From NCBI GenBank assembly GCA_964409335.1, contig CAYPCW010000008.1:1-62293 (forward strand): DNA of 62,293 nt, given 5' to 3'. This DNA comes from JABMOW01 sp964409335. Lineage in GTDB: Bacteria; Fidelibacterota; Marinisomatia; SCGC-AAA003-L08; JACNLC01. Positions 44,174 to 52,480 of this stretch are shown piece after piece. Numbering within the stretch: position 1 is the stretch's first letter; each line of letters opens with the position of its first letter. The translations under genes and the position numbers were made by a program. The notes beneath the pieces are model-generated. The model had not been told where the DNA came from and ran no database searches. It was given only the letters and a program-made list of their open reading frames with translations.

Positions 44174-45208
44174 TTACCAGAGGAGTTCGGTATTCACATT
44201 TTCCCTAACCATGTCCTGAATCAATTTTATCCGTTCCGGGCTCTCATGATTAATCAGAGGGATCATCAAATCAATCTTTTTGGCGATCTGAAACGTATCA
44301 TTTTGTACACTCAATAGCGGCACATTTTTATCCGCAACCTGTGCGATGATATTTGGAGGAGGCAGGATATTATTCGTCAGTACAATCCCCACACACTCGG
44401 AATTCAGTGCAGAAAGGATCATATCGCTTCGGTCTCCGCTGGTAATGATCACTTTTTCCGGGTGTTTGAATTTTTCCAATCGTAATACGGCGTCAGCCGA
44501 CATAGCGCCAACAAAGATGTCTTTCACGTCCACGTCCAGATAATCCTCTGATGTTAAAATACGCGCTGAAAGGGTGTCGGCAATGTTGCGGACGGTAGGA
44601 TAGGACAATTCCGGCAAATACGGAATGATCCCGAGAATCGGAAACCGCAGGGTGCCGAGAATTTTTTTAAATTCCTTCAGAAAATCCGGTTTTTGTTTGA
44701 CCTTGTTTAAAATCACACCGACAATTTCTTGTTCTCTGTGTTCCAGATGACGGTCAAAAAATAACAGATCGTCCATGATACGGTCATGAATACCGCCGAC
44801 AACCAACACTTGTTTACCCCCGATGGCTCTGCAGATGGAGCAGGGATCAAGATGAACGGTGGTTCCCCGTGCCATATCCCGGCCGGTTTCAACAATCAGT
44901 AAATCCACATTATTCTGATGCCTGTCTGCCATTTCTCTCAGTGCCGTTTCCATCTCCAGGCGGTTGTACTGAAACCGTAGCTTTGAATGATCAAATCCCA
45001 GACTCATCGTTGTGGGATCATCCTGCAAATTAAAAAGGGATCCCACCAGTTTAGCATCGTGATCCCAAAGTTTTTTATCCTGATAAACCAGCCGGTCGCC
45101 CAATGGTTTGATATAGGTAAATGAACCTGGGTATAATGCAGTTAATCCCAGGATCAGGGAAGTCTTTCCCACATCTCTTTCCAGCGAAGATATAATAAGT
45201 TTTTTCAT
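44174..45208 (-). CDS. P-loop/DRTGG domain protein (phosphotransacetylase N-terminal-like)
   Basis: These 344 residues resemble the regulatory N-terminal half of long phosphotransacetylases. A DTBS/CobQ-like P-loop lies at the start (ISSLERDVGKTSLILGL), with ETGRDMARG in the middle. A DRTGG-type domain follows at about residues 220-330 (SGDRSDMILSAL, GIVLTNN). There is no Pta catalytic domain. It begins one base after the ADP-forming acyl-CoA synthetase gene, so it may regulate or assemble with that enzyme. The role is inferred from context; the family itself is poorly characterised. Confidence 0.82.
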   Translation of the reverse strand: MKKLIISSLERDVGKTSLILGLTALYPGSFTYIKPLGDRLVYQDKKLWDHDAKLVGSLFNLQDDPTTMSLGFDHSKLRFQYNRLEMETALREMADRHQNNVDLLIVETGRDMARGTTVHLDPCSICRAIGGKQVLVVGGIHDRIMDDLLFFDRHLEHREQEIVGVILNKVKQKPDFLKEFKKILGTLRFPILGIIPYLPELSYPTVRNIADTLSARILTSEDYLDVDVKDIFVGAMSADAVLRLEKFKHPEKVIITSGDRSDMILSALNSECVGIVLTNNILPPPNIIAQVADKNVPLLSVQNDTFQIAKKIDLMIPLINHESPERIKLIQDMVRENVNTELLW

Positions 45209-45209
45209 T

Positions 45210-47339
45210 TTAGGTATTCCTTTCGGATTTCGATAACAATATTCTCACATCAATGGCTTTCACCCCAGACCCCTGATCGTAAACCATCATGGGGTTGATC
45301 TCAATATCGGTAATCTCAGGAAACTGTCTGCAAACGGCTCCGACACGGAGGATCGCATCCACAATTCCGTCGATATCCTTACGTTTTTCTCCTCTCAGTC
45401 CCATCAGCATGGTATATGAGCGGATATCCCTCACCATCATCTGTGCTTCCTGATGCGATACGGGTAAGGCGCGGAAAGCAACATCTTTCAACACTTCAAC
45501 ATAGATTCCTCCCAAACCAAACATGATGACCGGTCCGAAACTTTTATCCTGTCGCGCGCCAATGATCACTTCTGTCCCTTTCGGAACCTGTTCAACGATT
45601 TCAATCCCATCGATGATCGCATTTCTCCGGAAGGATTTACAATTATGGATAATGGTTTGATAGGCATCCATCACCTCATGCGGATTTTCAAGGTTTAACA
45701 GAACCCCTCCAACATCACTTTTATGAATAATATCCCTGGATACCACTTTCATGACCACAGGATAGCCAATTTCCTCGGCTGCATCGACGGTTTCACCAAT
45801 GGTTTTTACGACCCGGCTGTTGGGACCGGCCAGGCCAATAGCTCTCAACAGAGTTTGTGCTTCATGGGCAAGGAGGAACTGCCGGTTATCCTTTCGGGTT
45901 TCCGCAATAACGGTTTTGATCAACTGACTATCAATCTCCGGCTCCCGGATGAATTCTTCTGTTTTTCTGCCGTACCGTAAAAACCTGAATAATGCGCCTA
46001 AAGGGGAAATGGATTCATAGACTTCGGTGTAAACGGGAACCTGATGTTCAATGAGCCGGCTGACGGCTTCTTCGGTCAGGGAACCGCCGAAAAGCGAAAA
46101 AATGATCGGCTTTTTTTGGTGCTGATATTTTTGATTTTGTTCGATAACCATTTTACTCAATTCTTCGCTGGTCATCATTGCCGTCTCACAATATAACGCA
46201 ATGACTGCATGAATTTTACCGTCGTTCAACGCCGTATCTAAAGCGAATGTATATTCTCCCACGCTCGCCTCTCCAGTGATATCAATGGGATTTTTCGTTG
46301 ATCCGAATCCATGGGTAACGGCAGAAAATTCTTCACTTAGACGTTGTTTATCTTCATACAACGAGACACCGAATTTTTCGCATGCGTCTGTTGCCATCAC
46401 TCCGACCCCACCACCGTTGGTCACAATAAGGGTATTTTCACCGGATGGACGGGGTGCGTTGGAAATATATTTACACCAGTTCAGCGCTTCCTGGATATTT
46501 TCCGCCCGAAGTACTCCGCATTGTTTCATTATCGCATCAAATATATCATCGGATCCCGCCAAAGATCCCGTGTGGGACGCCGCCGCAATAGCGCCTTTTT
46601 TCGATCGCCCGGATTTGAGAACAATTATCGGTTTGTCACGAGTGGTTTTCACCAGTGAATTGATGAGCCTTCCGCCGTCACGAATGCCTTCAATATACAT
46701 TAAAACCGCCTGGGTCCCGGGGTCATCCCGCAGGTAATCCAACAGGTCAGATTCATCCAGGTCCGCCTTATTTCCCACAGATATGATGGTGGAAAGCCCG
46801 ATTTTCTGAACGGAAGTTTTTCCGATCATCGCGACCCCCAACGCACCGCTTTGGGTAATGATCGCCACATTACCGGACGGTATATCACGGGGACCAAACG
46901 TCGCATTCAGGGAAACAACGGATGAAAAATGACCAAATATGTTCGGACCGAGGATACGCATACCGTATTCCCGGGCATATTTTACAATTTTGCGTTCTTC
47001 CTCAAGATTACCCACTTCCGAAAATCCCGAGCTGATGACCGTTGCAAATTTGACTCCTCTCCGGGCACAATCTACTATCACTTCAAATACACGCGAAGCC
47101 GGAACAGCCACTACAGCCACATCCGGTTGGGAATCGATATCAGAAACATGGGTGAATGCGTTAAGACCCAGTATTTCACCGCCTCTGGGATTAACGGCAA
47201 AAATTTTTCCCTGATAACCAGAAGATATAATATTATTCAGTATCTTGTACCCAATCTTTCCCGGTGAGGAAGATGCGCCGATAACCGCAACAGATTCGGG
47301 TTGAAACAGGGATCTCATTTGGATTGATGTCGTCGTCAT
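45210..47339 (-). CDS. Acetate--CoA ligase (ADP-forming), fused alpha-beta
   Basis: This 709-residue enzyme converts acyl-CoA + ADP + Pi to acid + CoA + ATP. The order is CoA-binding Rossmann domain (SVAVIGASSSPGKIGYKIL), succinyl-CoA-synthetase-like domains (ITQSGALGVAMIG; catalytic His in AASHTGSLAGSD), then a C-terminal ATP-grasp domain (GYPVVMKVVSRDIIHKSDVGGVLLNL, GARQDKSFGPVIMFGLGG). Fused forms occur in archaea and many anaerobic or facultative bacteria and serve acetate or branched-chain acid production with ATP gain. It is first in a two-gene run with the DRTGG protein. Confidence 0.93.
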   Translation of the reverse strand: MTTTSIQMRSLFQPESVAVIGASSSPGKIGYKILNNIISSGYQGKIFAVNPRGGEILGLNAFTHVSDIDSQPDVAVVAVPASRVFEVIVDCARRGVKFATVISSGFSEVGNLEEERKIVKYAREYGMRILGPNIFGHFSSVVSLNATFGPRDIPSGNVAIITQSGALGVAMIGKTSVQKIGLSTIISVGNKADLDESDLLDYLRDDPGTQAVLMYIEGIRDGGRLINSLVKTTRDKPIIVLKSGRSKKGAIAAASHTGSLAGSDDIFDAIMKQCGVLRAENIQEALNWCKYISNAPRPSGENTLIVTNGGGVGVMATDACEKFGVSLYEDKQRLSEEFSAVTHGFGSTKNPIDITGEASVGEYTFALDTALNDGKIHAVIALYCETAMMTSEELSKMVIEQNQKYQHQKKPIIFSLFGGSLTEEAVSRLIEHQVPVYTEVYESISPLGALFRFLRYGRKTEEFIREPEIDSQLIKTVIAETRKDNRQFLLAHEAQTLLRAIGLAGPNSRVVKTIGETVDAAEEIGYPVVMKVVSRDIIHKSDVGGVLLNLENPHEVMDAYQTIIHNCKSFRRNAIIDGIEIVEQVPKGTEVIIGARQDKSFGPVIMFGLGGIYVEVLKDVAFRALPVSHQEAQMMVRDIRSYTMLMGLRGEKRKDIDGIVDAILRVGAVCRQFPEITDIEINPMMVYDQGSGVKAIDVRILLSKSERNT

Positions 47340-47378
47340 GACAGCGGTATTTTCTTTATTTTAGCAAACTGTTGATTT

Positions 47379-47726
47379 ATGATGGAATTTGACCTGAGTA
47401 AATTACGACTGGATTGTCTTATTTTAATCGAATTGAATATCATTTTCGACACAGAATATTCTCTTGAAAAATTCTACCGTCAGGCACATATCATTCGAAT
47501 TCCCCCACATCCAATATCTGACATCCACATTCCACTCAAATCTGTTAAAATTCTTTCTGTAAAATATTGTGAAAAGTGCAGAACCAGAGATTCTCCGGAA
47601 AGGTGGTTTCGGGAGATTAAAAATTACTTTGTTTCAAGCCACTCAAATAACCAAATTGCCATCATGGTGAAGACGGTTTTTGAAAGCGGAATATTTCCTT
47701 GGATGTTTCATAGGTCATGCAAGTAA
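47379..47726 (+). CDS. Doubtful hypothetical protein
   Basis: An open frame of 115 codons lies between the acyl-CoA synthetase gene and the PTS EIIA gene. Its product has no recognised domain, signal or repeat and no Shine-Dalgarno site before the ATG. Codon choice is not obviously foreign. It could be a real orphan or a chance frame in the 47340-47739 spacer, which otherwise holds only the promoter region for EIIA-hisS. Confidence 0.2.
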   Translation: MMEFDLSKLRLDCLILIELNIIFDTEYSLEKFYRQAHIIRIPPHPISDIHIPLKSVKILSVKYCEKCRTRDSPERWFREIKNYFVSSHSNNQIAIMVKTVFESGIFPWMFHRSCK

Positions 47727-47739
47727 CTTTCGCACTCCG

Positions 47740-48222
47740 ATGAACCTTCAAGAAAGACTATCTGAAGAAAATATCATTTTTCTAACTTCAGAATCGTGGG
47801 ATAAAGCCATTAACGAGATTACCAGTTACCTCACAAAAATATCGGACGTATCTGATATTCAATCGGTTATTGGATGCATACGAGCCAATGAAGAAAATCT
47901 GGCATCTTCTGCAGGCAGGGGTGTGGCATACCCCCACGGAATCTCCACTGAATTACAATCCTTTATCCCTGTCATCGGAATAAACCGGGAGGGGATTGAG
48001 TGTTCTACACCGGACGGACTCCCATGCCAGATTATTGTGTTAACGGTGAGTCCTGCTCATGCCCCGGACAGTCATGGTAAATTTTTGTCACTATTTAGAA
48101 GTATGATCAGTGATTCGTCCATCAGGTCCCGGATTCTGGAATCGCGATCAATCCCGGGCATATTGAAGATCATCCATGCCTGGCAGACTATTATACTTGA
48201 TCTTGAAAACGACGACATATGA
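47740..48222 (+). CDS. PTS EIIA type-2 domain protein (PtsN-like)
   Basis: This single-domain EIIA of the fructose/mannitol/Ntr class has about 160 residues. The phosphorylation site is H66 in GRGVAYPHGIS; CIRANEENLASSAGRG precedes it, and the conserved C-terminal half reads DGLPCQIIVLTVSP...SHGKFLSLFRSMI. No EIIB or EIIC is nearby, so a regulatory (PTS-Ntr) role is likely. The start ATG at 47740 is chosen because upstream residues of a longer frame lack homology. The stop overlaps the hisS start by 4 bases (ATGA). Confidence 0.82.
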   Translation: MNLQERLSEENIIFLTSESWDKAINEITSYLTKISDVSDIQSVIGCIRANEENLASSAGRGVAYPHGISTELQSFIPVIGINREGIECSTPDGLPCQIIVLTVSPAHAPDSHGKFLSLFRSMISDSSIRSRILESRSIPGILKIIHAWQTIILDLENDDI

Positions 48223-49532
48223 AAAATATTACAACGATTAAGGGCACCTACGATCTCCTCCCGCCTGAAACCGAAAAATGGCGGAAAATTGAGAATTTTA
48301 TTCATGATTTCATGTATCTGCACGGGTATGCCGAGATCAGAACGCCGGTTTTTGAAAAGACAGAGCTTTTTACACGCGGGGTTGGCGAAGAAACGGATAT
48401 CGTCACGAAAGAAATGTATTCCTGGACGGATATGGATAAAGAAAGTACCGGACTGACACTCAAACCGGAACTGACGGCTCCGGTGGTTCGGGCCTATATC
48501 CAACATAATTTAGGCGCAAAAAGCCCACTCCAGCGGTTATACTATATGGATTCCCTTTTCAGGAGGGAACGCCCTCAAAAAGGCAGACAGCGGCAATTTA
48601 ATCAGTTCGGAGTGGAAGCAATTGGATCACCTCATCCCGAACAGGATGTCGAAATTATTTCGATGGCATATTTCTTTTATCAATCCTTAGAACTCGAAAA
48701 ACTGAAGGTGCGCATTAATTCTATCGGTAGCCCGGATGTCCGAAAGCCGTATCTGGATTTACTGACAGATGCGCTGATCCCTGCAATCCATCAGTTTTGC
48801 AGCGTTTGTCAAACCCGTATCGAAAAGAACCCTCTTCGATTGTTTGACTGTAAAAACGACGCCTGCCAACAGCTTATGGATACATTTGCCCCATTGATCT
48901 TTGATCATATTTCTGATGAAGACAGATCCCATTTTAATACGGTTGTTAAATTGCTGACAGAATTGGAAATCCCTTTTTTCCACGATAAAAAAATGGTTCG
49001 TGGTTTGGATTATTATACCCGCACCACGTTTGAAGTGACATCAGAAGCCCTGGGCGCTCAGGATGCATTATGCGGTGGCGGGCGATATGATAAACTGGTG
49101 GAGGTCTTGGGCGGACAATCGACGCCCGCGGTCGGTTTTGCCGCCGGGATGGAGCGGCTAATGATCGCACTTCACGAAAATGAAAAAACAGAAGTTCGTT
49201 CTGATACAGATATTTATATCATCATCCTTTTTGAGGAGGCAATTCCCTCAGCAATGGTGATTGCTGACAAATTAAGAAGAATCAGAGGATTTTCCGTAAT
49301 GATTGAAACCCTCCGGCGCAGCCTGAAAGCCCAGATGAGGGAAACCAACAAACGTAAAGCCCAATTTGCTATCATTATGGGTGAAGATGAGTATGACCAA
49401 AACATGGTTTTGGTTAAAGAAATGAAAACCGGAAAACAGGAACGTGTTCCCATACCGGATATCTCGTTATATTTTTCAGTTAAAGACCATCACCATCAGT
49501 CCGATTGTGGCTGCTGCGGGGATCAGGAATAA
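48219..49532 (+). CDS. hisS: Histidyl-tRNA synthetase
   Basis: This class II aaRS has 437 residues. The N-terminus is TIKGTYDLLPPETEKW, motif 1 includes EIRTPVFEKTELFTRGVGEETDIV, and motif 2 is RLYYMDSLFRRERPQKGRQRQFNQFG. The His-specific motifs are MVRGLDYYTRTTFEV and CGGGRYDKLVE, and motif 3 is VGFAAGMERLM. An anticodon-binding domain follows. It ends with an unusual tail, HHHQSDCGCCGDQE, rich in His and Cys. The gene is translationally coupled to the EIIA gene upstream. Confidence 0.96.
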   Translation: MKNITTIKGTYDLLPPETEKWRKIENFIHDFMYLHGYAEIRTPVFEKTELFTRGVGEETDIVTKEMYSWTDMDKESTGLTLKPELTAPVVRAYIQHNLGAKSPLQRLYYMDSLFRRERPQKGRQRQFNQFGVEAIGSPHPEQDVEIISMAYFFYQSLELEKLKVRINSIGSPDVRKPYLDLLTDALIPAIHQFCSVCQTRIEKNPLRLFDCKNDACQQLMDTFAPLIFDHISDEDRSHFNTVVKLLTELEIPFFHDKKMVRGLDYYTRTTFEVTSEALGAQDALCGGGRYDKLVEVLGGQSTPAVGFAAGMERLMIALHENEKTEVRSDTDIYIIILFEEAIPSAMVIADKLRRIRGFSVMIETLRRSLKAQMRETNKRKAQFAIIMGEDEYDQNMVLVKEMKTGKQERVPIPDISLYFSVKDHHHQSDCGCCGDQE

Positions 49533-49540
49533 CTTTTCAC

Positions 49541-49576
49541 CCGGGGGTACAGATGAATCCAGTGACTTGCCCCCGG
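49541..49576 (+). terminator. Possible terminator after hisS
   Basis: CCGGGGG (49541-49547) pairs with CCCCCGG (49570-49576) across a 22-nt loop. The sequence after it is TTTATTTAC rather than a clean T-tract. It lies 8 bases after the hisS stop and before thiI. Confidence 0.35.
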
Positions 49577-49702
49577 TTTATTTACAATTTTAGTAGTTTT
49601 TATTTCCTTTCTGAAAAAGCATTTTAGCAACGATTTTATGGGGAAAAGACAGACATCCAGCCACGGAATGTCCTTCAATTCAATCAGAATACATGATAAT
49701 GA

Positions 49703-50884
49703 ATGACAAATAACTGCATACTTATACATTACCACGAAATTTCCCTTAAGGGGGATAACCGGCAATGGTTTGAAAACGTATTTCTTCAGAATGTGAAGGA
49801 AAATATAAAAGATTTACCCTGCGACCGGGTTGCTCTTTCCGGCGCACGCGTGTACGTTTTTGGGGTTGATCCCGAGCGATGGGCAGAGTATGCGAACCGG
49901 CTTGGGGACGTGATGGGGCTTTCAAATGCGACGTTGTGCATTCAGATTTCCGCAGATCTGCATCAGCTTAAAATCGCCGCTGAATCTCAGATCCCCGAGC
50001 AACCCTTTGAGACTTTTAGAATCACTGCCCGTCGTCAATATAAAAATTTCCCGATGACAACGGCTGAAATCAATCAGGAGATCGGTGCATATATTCAGCA
50101 GATCGTTCAAAAACCGGTCAAATTAAAGGGCGCCGATCTTGAAATTTTTATTGAGGTCGTTAAAGGTATGGCTTACGTGGGTTCAAGACGGGTCGCCGGA
50201 TTTGGGGGCTTACCGGTCGGAGTCAGCGAATCTGCAGTTAGTCTCATTTCATCCGGAATTGACTCCCCTGTCTCCTCATTTCACATGATGAAGAGAGGTG
50301 TGCGGTTGTCATTTGTCCATTTTCACAGCGCTCCGGCGACGAACCGGCAATCCATCCACAATGTGATCTTGTTACTCCGGGTTTTATCCAGATATCAGTC
50401 CATATGCCCCGTGTATCTGGTACCGTTGTTCGAAATTCAACAAAAGATCATGACTGAATCGCCGGATAAATTCTGGGTACTGTTGTTTCGACGTACTATG
50501 GTAAACCTGGCGAATTCAATTGCGGACAGGATCGGTGCTCCCGCTCTGATCACCGGAGAAAGTGTGGGTCAGGTCGCATCACAAACGCTTTCGAATATCC
50601 GCGCGGTGTCAGACGCCGCTACTTTGCCTATCCTTCGTCCGTTGGCCGGGATGAATAAAGAGGAGATCGTTCGAACAGCGCGGGACATCGGAACCTACCA
50701 TATTTCTATCGAGCCGTACCAGGATTGCTGTTCTTTCTTTGTCCCTGCCCACCCCGAAACCAGGGCAGATTTGGAGAAGGTCCGCCGTATCGAAAAATCA
50801 GTTGACCTTAACCGTCTGCTGGAAGCAGCCATTGAAAATTCAGAATTTATGAAGATTGACCGGATGGGAATCATTTCACACTAA
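49703..50884 (+). CDS. thiI: tRNA 4-thiouridine synthase (sulfurtransferase), ThiI
   Basis: ThiI adenylates tRNA U8 for 4-thiouridine formation and can serve thiamine synthesis. The N-terminal ferredoxin-like/THUMP region is present (YHEISLKGDNRQWF, TARRQYKNFPMTTAEINQEIGAYI). The PP-loop is SLISSGIDSPVSSFHMMKRG, and the C-terminal signature ITGESVGQVASQTLSNIRAV is intact. At 393 residues it ends without a rhodanese domain, as in Bacillus ThiI, so sulfur must come from a cysteine desulfurase directly. It starts the thiI-xth-trmH run. Confidence 0.93.
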   Translation: MTNNCILIHYHEISLKGDNRQWFENVFLQNVKENIKDLPCDRVALSGARVYVFGVDPERWAEYANRLGDVMGLSNATLCIQISADLHQLKIAAESQIPEQPFETFRITARRQYKNFPMTTAEINQEIGAYIQQIVQKPVKLKGADLEIFIEVVKGMAYVGSRRVAGFGGLPVGVSESAVSLISSGIDSPVSSFHMMKRGVRLSFVHFHSAPATNRQSIHNVILLLRVLSRYQSICPVYLVPLFEIQQKIMTESPDKFWVLLFRRTMVNLANSIADRIGAPALITGESVGQVASQTLSNIRAVSDAATLPILRPLAGMNKEEIVRTARDIGTYHISIEPYQDCCSFFVPAHPETRADLEKVRRIEKSVDLNRLLEAAIENSEFMKIDRMGIISH

Positions 50885-50899
50885 ACACACCAAAATCAA

Positions 50900-51658
50900 A
50901 TGACTAATATCATATCATGGAATGTAAATGGTTTCCGGGCGATCCTCAAAAAAGGATTCACGGAGTTTGTAAAGTCATGGTCACCGGATATCTTTTGCCT
51001 TCAGGAAACCAAGGCTCATCCAGATCAGGTAGAAGTAGATTTATCAGAGTATCCGTATAAATACTGGAACGCGGCTGATAGAAAAGGGTATTCAGGGACG
51101 GCTATATTTTGTAAAATCGAACCTGAATCAGTTACGAATGGAATCGGTATTATCAAACATGACGATGAAGGGCGGGTTATCACGGTGGAATTTCCCGGCT
51201 ATTTTCTCGTCAATGTGTACGTTCCAAACTCACAAAGGGGGTTGACCCGCCTCGGGTACCGCCATCGGGAGTGGGACCCGGATTTTCTCAAGTATCTGAA
51301 AAATCTTGAAAAAAGGAAACCAGTCATCTTTTGCGGTGATCTGAATGTTGCCCACAAAGAGATTGATTTGGCGAATCCAAAATCAAATGTGAACAATGCC
51401 GGTTTCACACCGGAAGAACGGACAGGGTTCGATCAAATTATAGCATCCGGTTTTGTTGATACCTTCAGATCGTTTGTGTCTGAAGGCGGCCATTACACCT
51501 GGTGGAGTTACATGAACAATGCGCGGACCCGGAACATCGGCTGGCGCATCGATTATTTCTGTGTATCGCCTGAACTTGTGCCATCGGTGAAGGATTCAAA
51601 AATCTTACCCCATATCATGGGTTCGGATCATGCACCAATCGTACTAACAATCAAATAA
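50900..51658 (+). CDS. xth: Exodeoxyribonuclease III / AP endonuclease
   Basis: This is an EEP-superfamily DNA-repair nuclease of 252 residues. It starts NIISWNVNGFRAILKKGF; catalytic sites are FCLQETKAH (Glu), CGDLNVAHKEIDLANPKSN (Asp/Asn), WWSYMNNARTRNIGWRIDYF and GSDHAPI (Asp/His). The length and motifs match the ExoA/Xth group without extra domains. It is 15 bases after thiI and 12 before the methyltransferase gene. Confidence 0.95.
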   Translation: MTNIISWNVNGFRAILKKGFTEFVKSWSPDIFCLQETKAHPDQVEVDLSEYPYKYWNAADRKGYSGTAIFCKIEPESVTNGIGIIKHDDEGRVITVEFPGYFLVNVYVPNSQRGLTRLGYRHREWDPDFLKYLKNLEKRKPVIFCGDLNVAHKEIDLANPKSNVNNAGFTPEERTGFDQIIASGFVDTFRSFVSEGGHYTWWSYMNNARTRNIGWRIDYFCVSPELVPSVKDSKILPHIMGSDHAPIVLTIK

Positions 51659-51670
51659 TAAGAATATAAA

Positions 51671-52474
51671 ATGTTAAAAAAACCATTGCAAAAATCTGCT
51701 CATTTTAGTGCGGAATTAAAGACCCTCCGTTCCTTAAATATCAAGAAATTCAGAACCCAAAAAGGAATGTTCATTTTGGAGGGTTATCGGATCATCAAGG
51801 ATTCTCTCCAAAGCAATTATGATATCGAAAAAGTCTGGATGACAGACATTTTTGAGCAATCTGCAGCCGGTAAATTTATTCAGATGCTGTGTGAAAAAAA
51901 TAATGTGTCCACAGACGTGATTCCCCATAAGACGATGAGTCAGTTATCCGATACCCGAAATAATCAGGGGATAATCGCGTCTGCCCGAATGAAACGACCC
52001 AAGGGAGAGTTGTCCGATCAGGTCCTAATTCTGCATAAAATTTCTGATCCTGGGAATCTGGGAACGCTGCTACGAACGGCAGAGTGGTTCGGGATTAAGA
52101 CGGTTATATTATCAGAATTATCTGCAGATCCATACAATCCAAAAGTTATCAGATCGGCAATGGGGGCGCATTTTTACCTGGACATTCTGGATAACCCGGG
52201 TAAGAACATTTTTCAATCGCTCAGAGAATCCGGACATACGATCATTGGCGGGGTTTTGGATGGCGAACCGATCCGAAAACTTCAAAAATTAAAACTGGAC
52301 AAATGGGCGCTGGTTTTAGGCAGCGAAGCTCATGGATTTGATGAAGCGGTATTATCCCAAATTCGGGTAAAGATCACTATTCCGAAATTGGGAAATGTCG
52401 AGAGTCTTAACGTGTCCATCGCCGGAGGCATCATCCTTCATACCCTCACTCAGCTCAAACCCGCGTTGGAATAA
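51671..52474 (+). CDS. TrmH/SpoU family RNA methyltransferase
   Basis: This SPOUT-class RNA 2'-O-ribose methyltransferase has 267 residues. An N-terminal substrate-binding domain (LRSLNIKKFRTQKGMFILEGYRIIKD) is followed by the knotted catalytic domain. Its motifs are LHKISDPGNLGTLLRTAEWFG (motif 1, Asn/Arg), VLGSEAHGFDEAVL (motif 2) and IPKLGNVESLNVSIAGGIILH (motif 3). The target, whether rRNA as in RlmB or tRNA, is not determined. It converges on the DUF5916 gene 6 bases downstream. Confidence 0.9.
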   Translation: MLKKPLQKSAHFSAELKTLRSLNIKKFRTQKGMFILEGYRIIKDSLQSNYDIEKVWMTDIFEQSAAGKFIQMLCEKNNVSTDVIPHKTMSQLSDTRNNQGIIASARMKRPKGELSDQVLILHKISDPGNLGTLLRTAEWFGIKTVILSELSADPYNPKVIRSAMGAHFYLDILDNPGKNIFQSLRESGHTIIGGVLDGEPIRKLQKLKLDKWALVLGSEAHGFDEAVLSQIRVKITIPKLGNVESLNVSIAGGIILHTLTQLKPALE

Positions 52475-52480
52475 TAGCGC

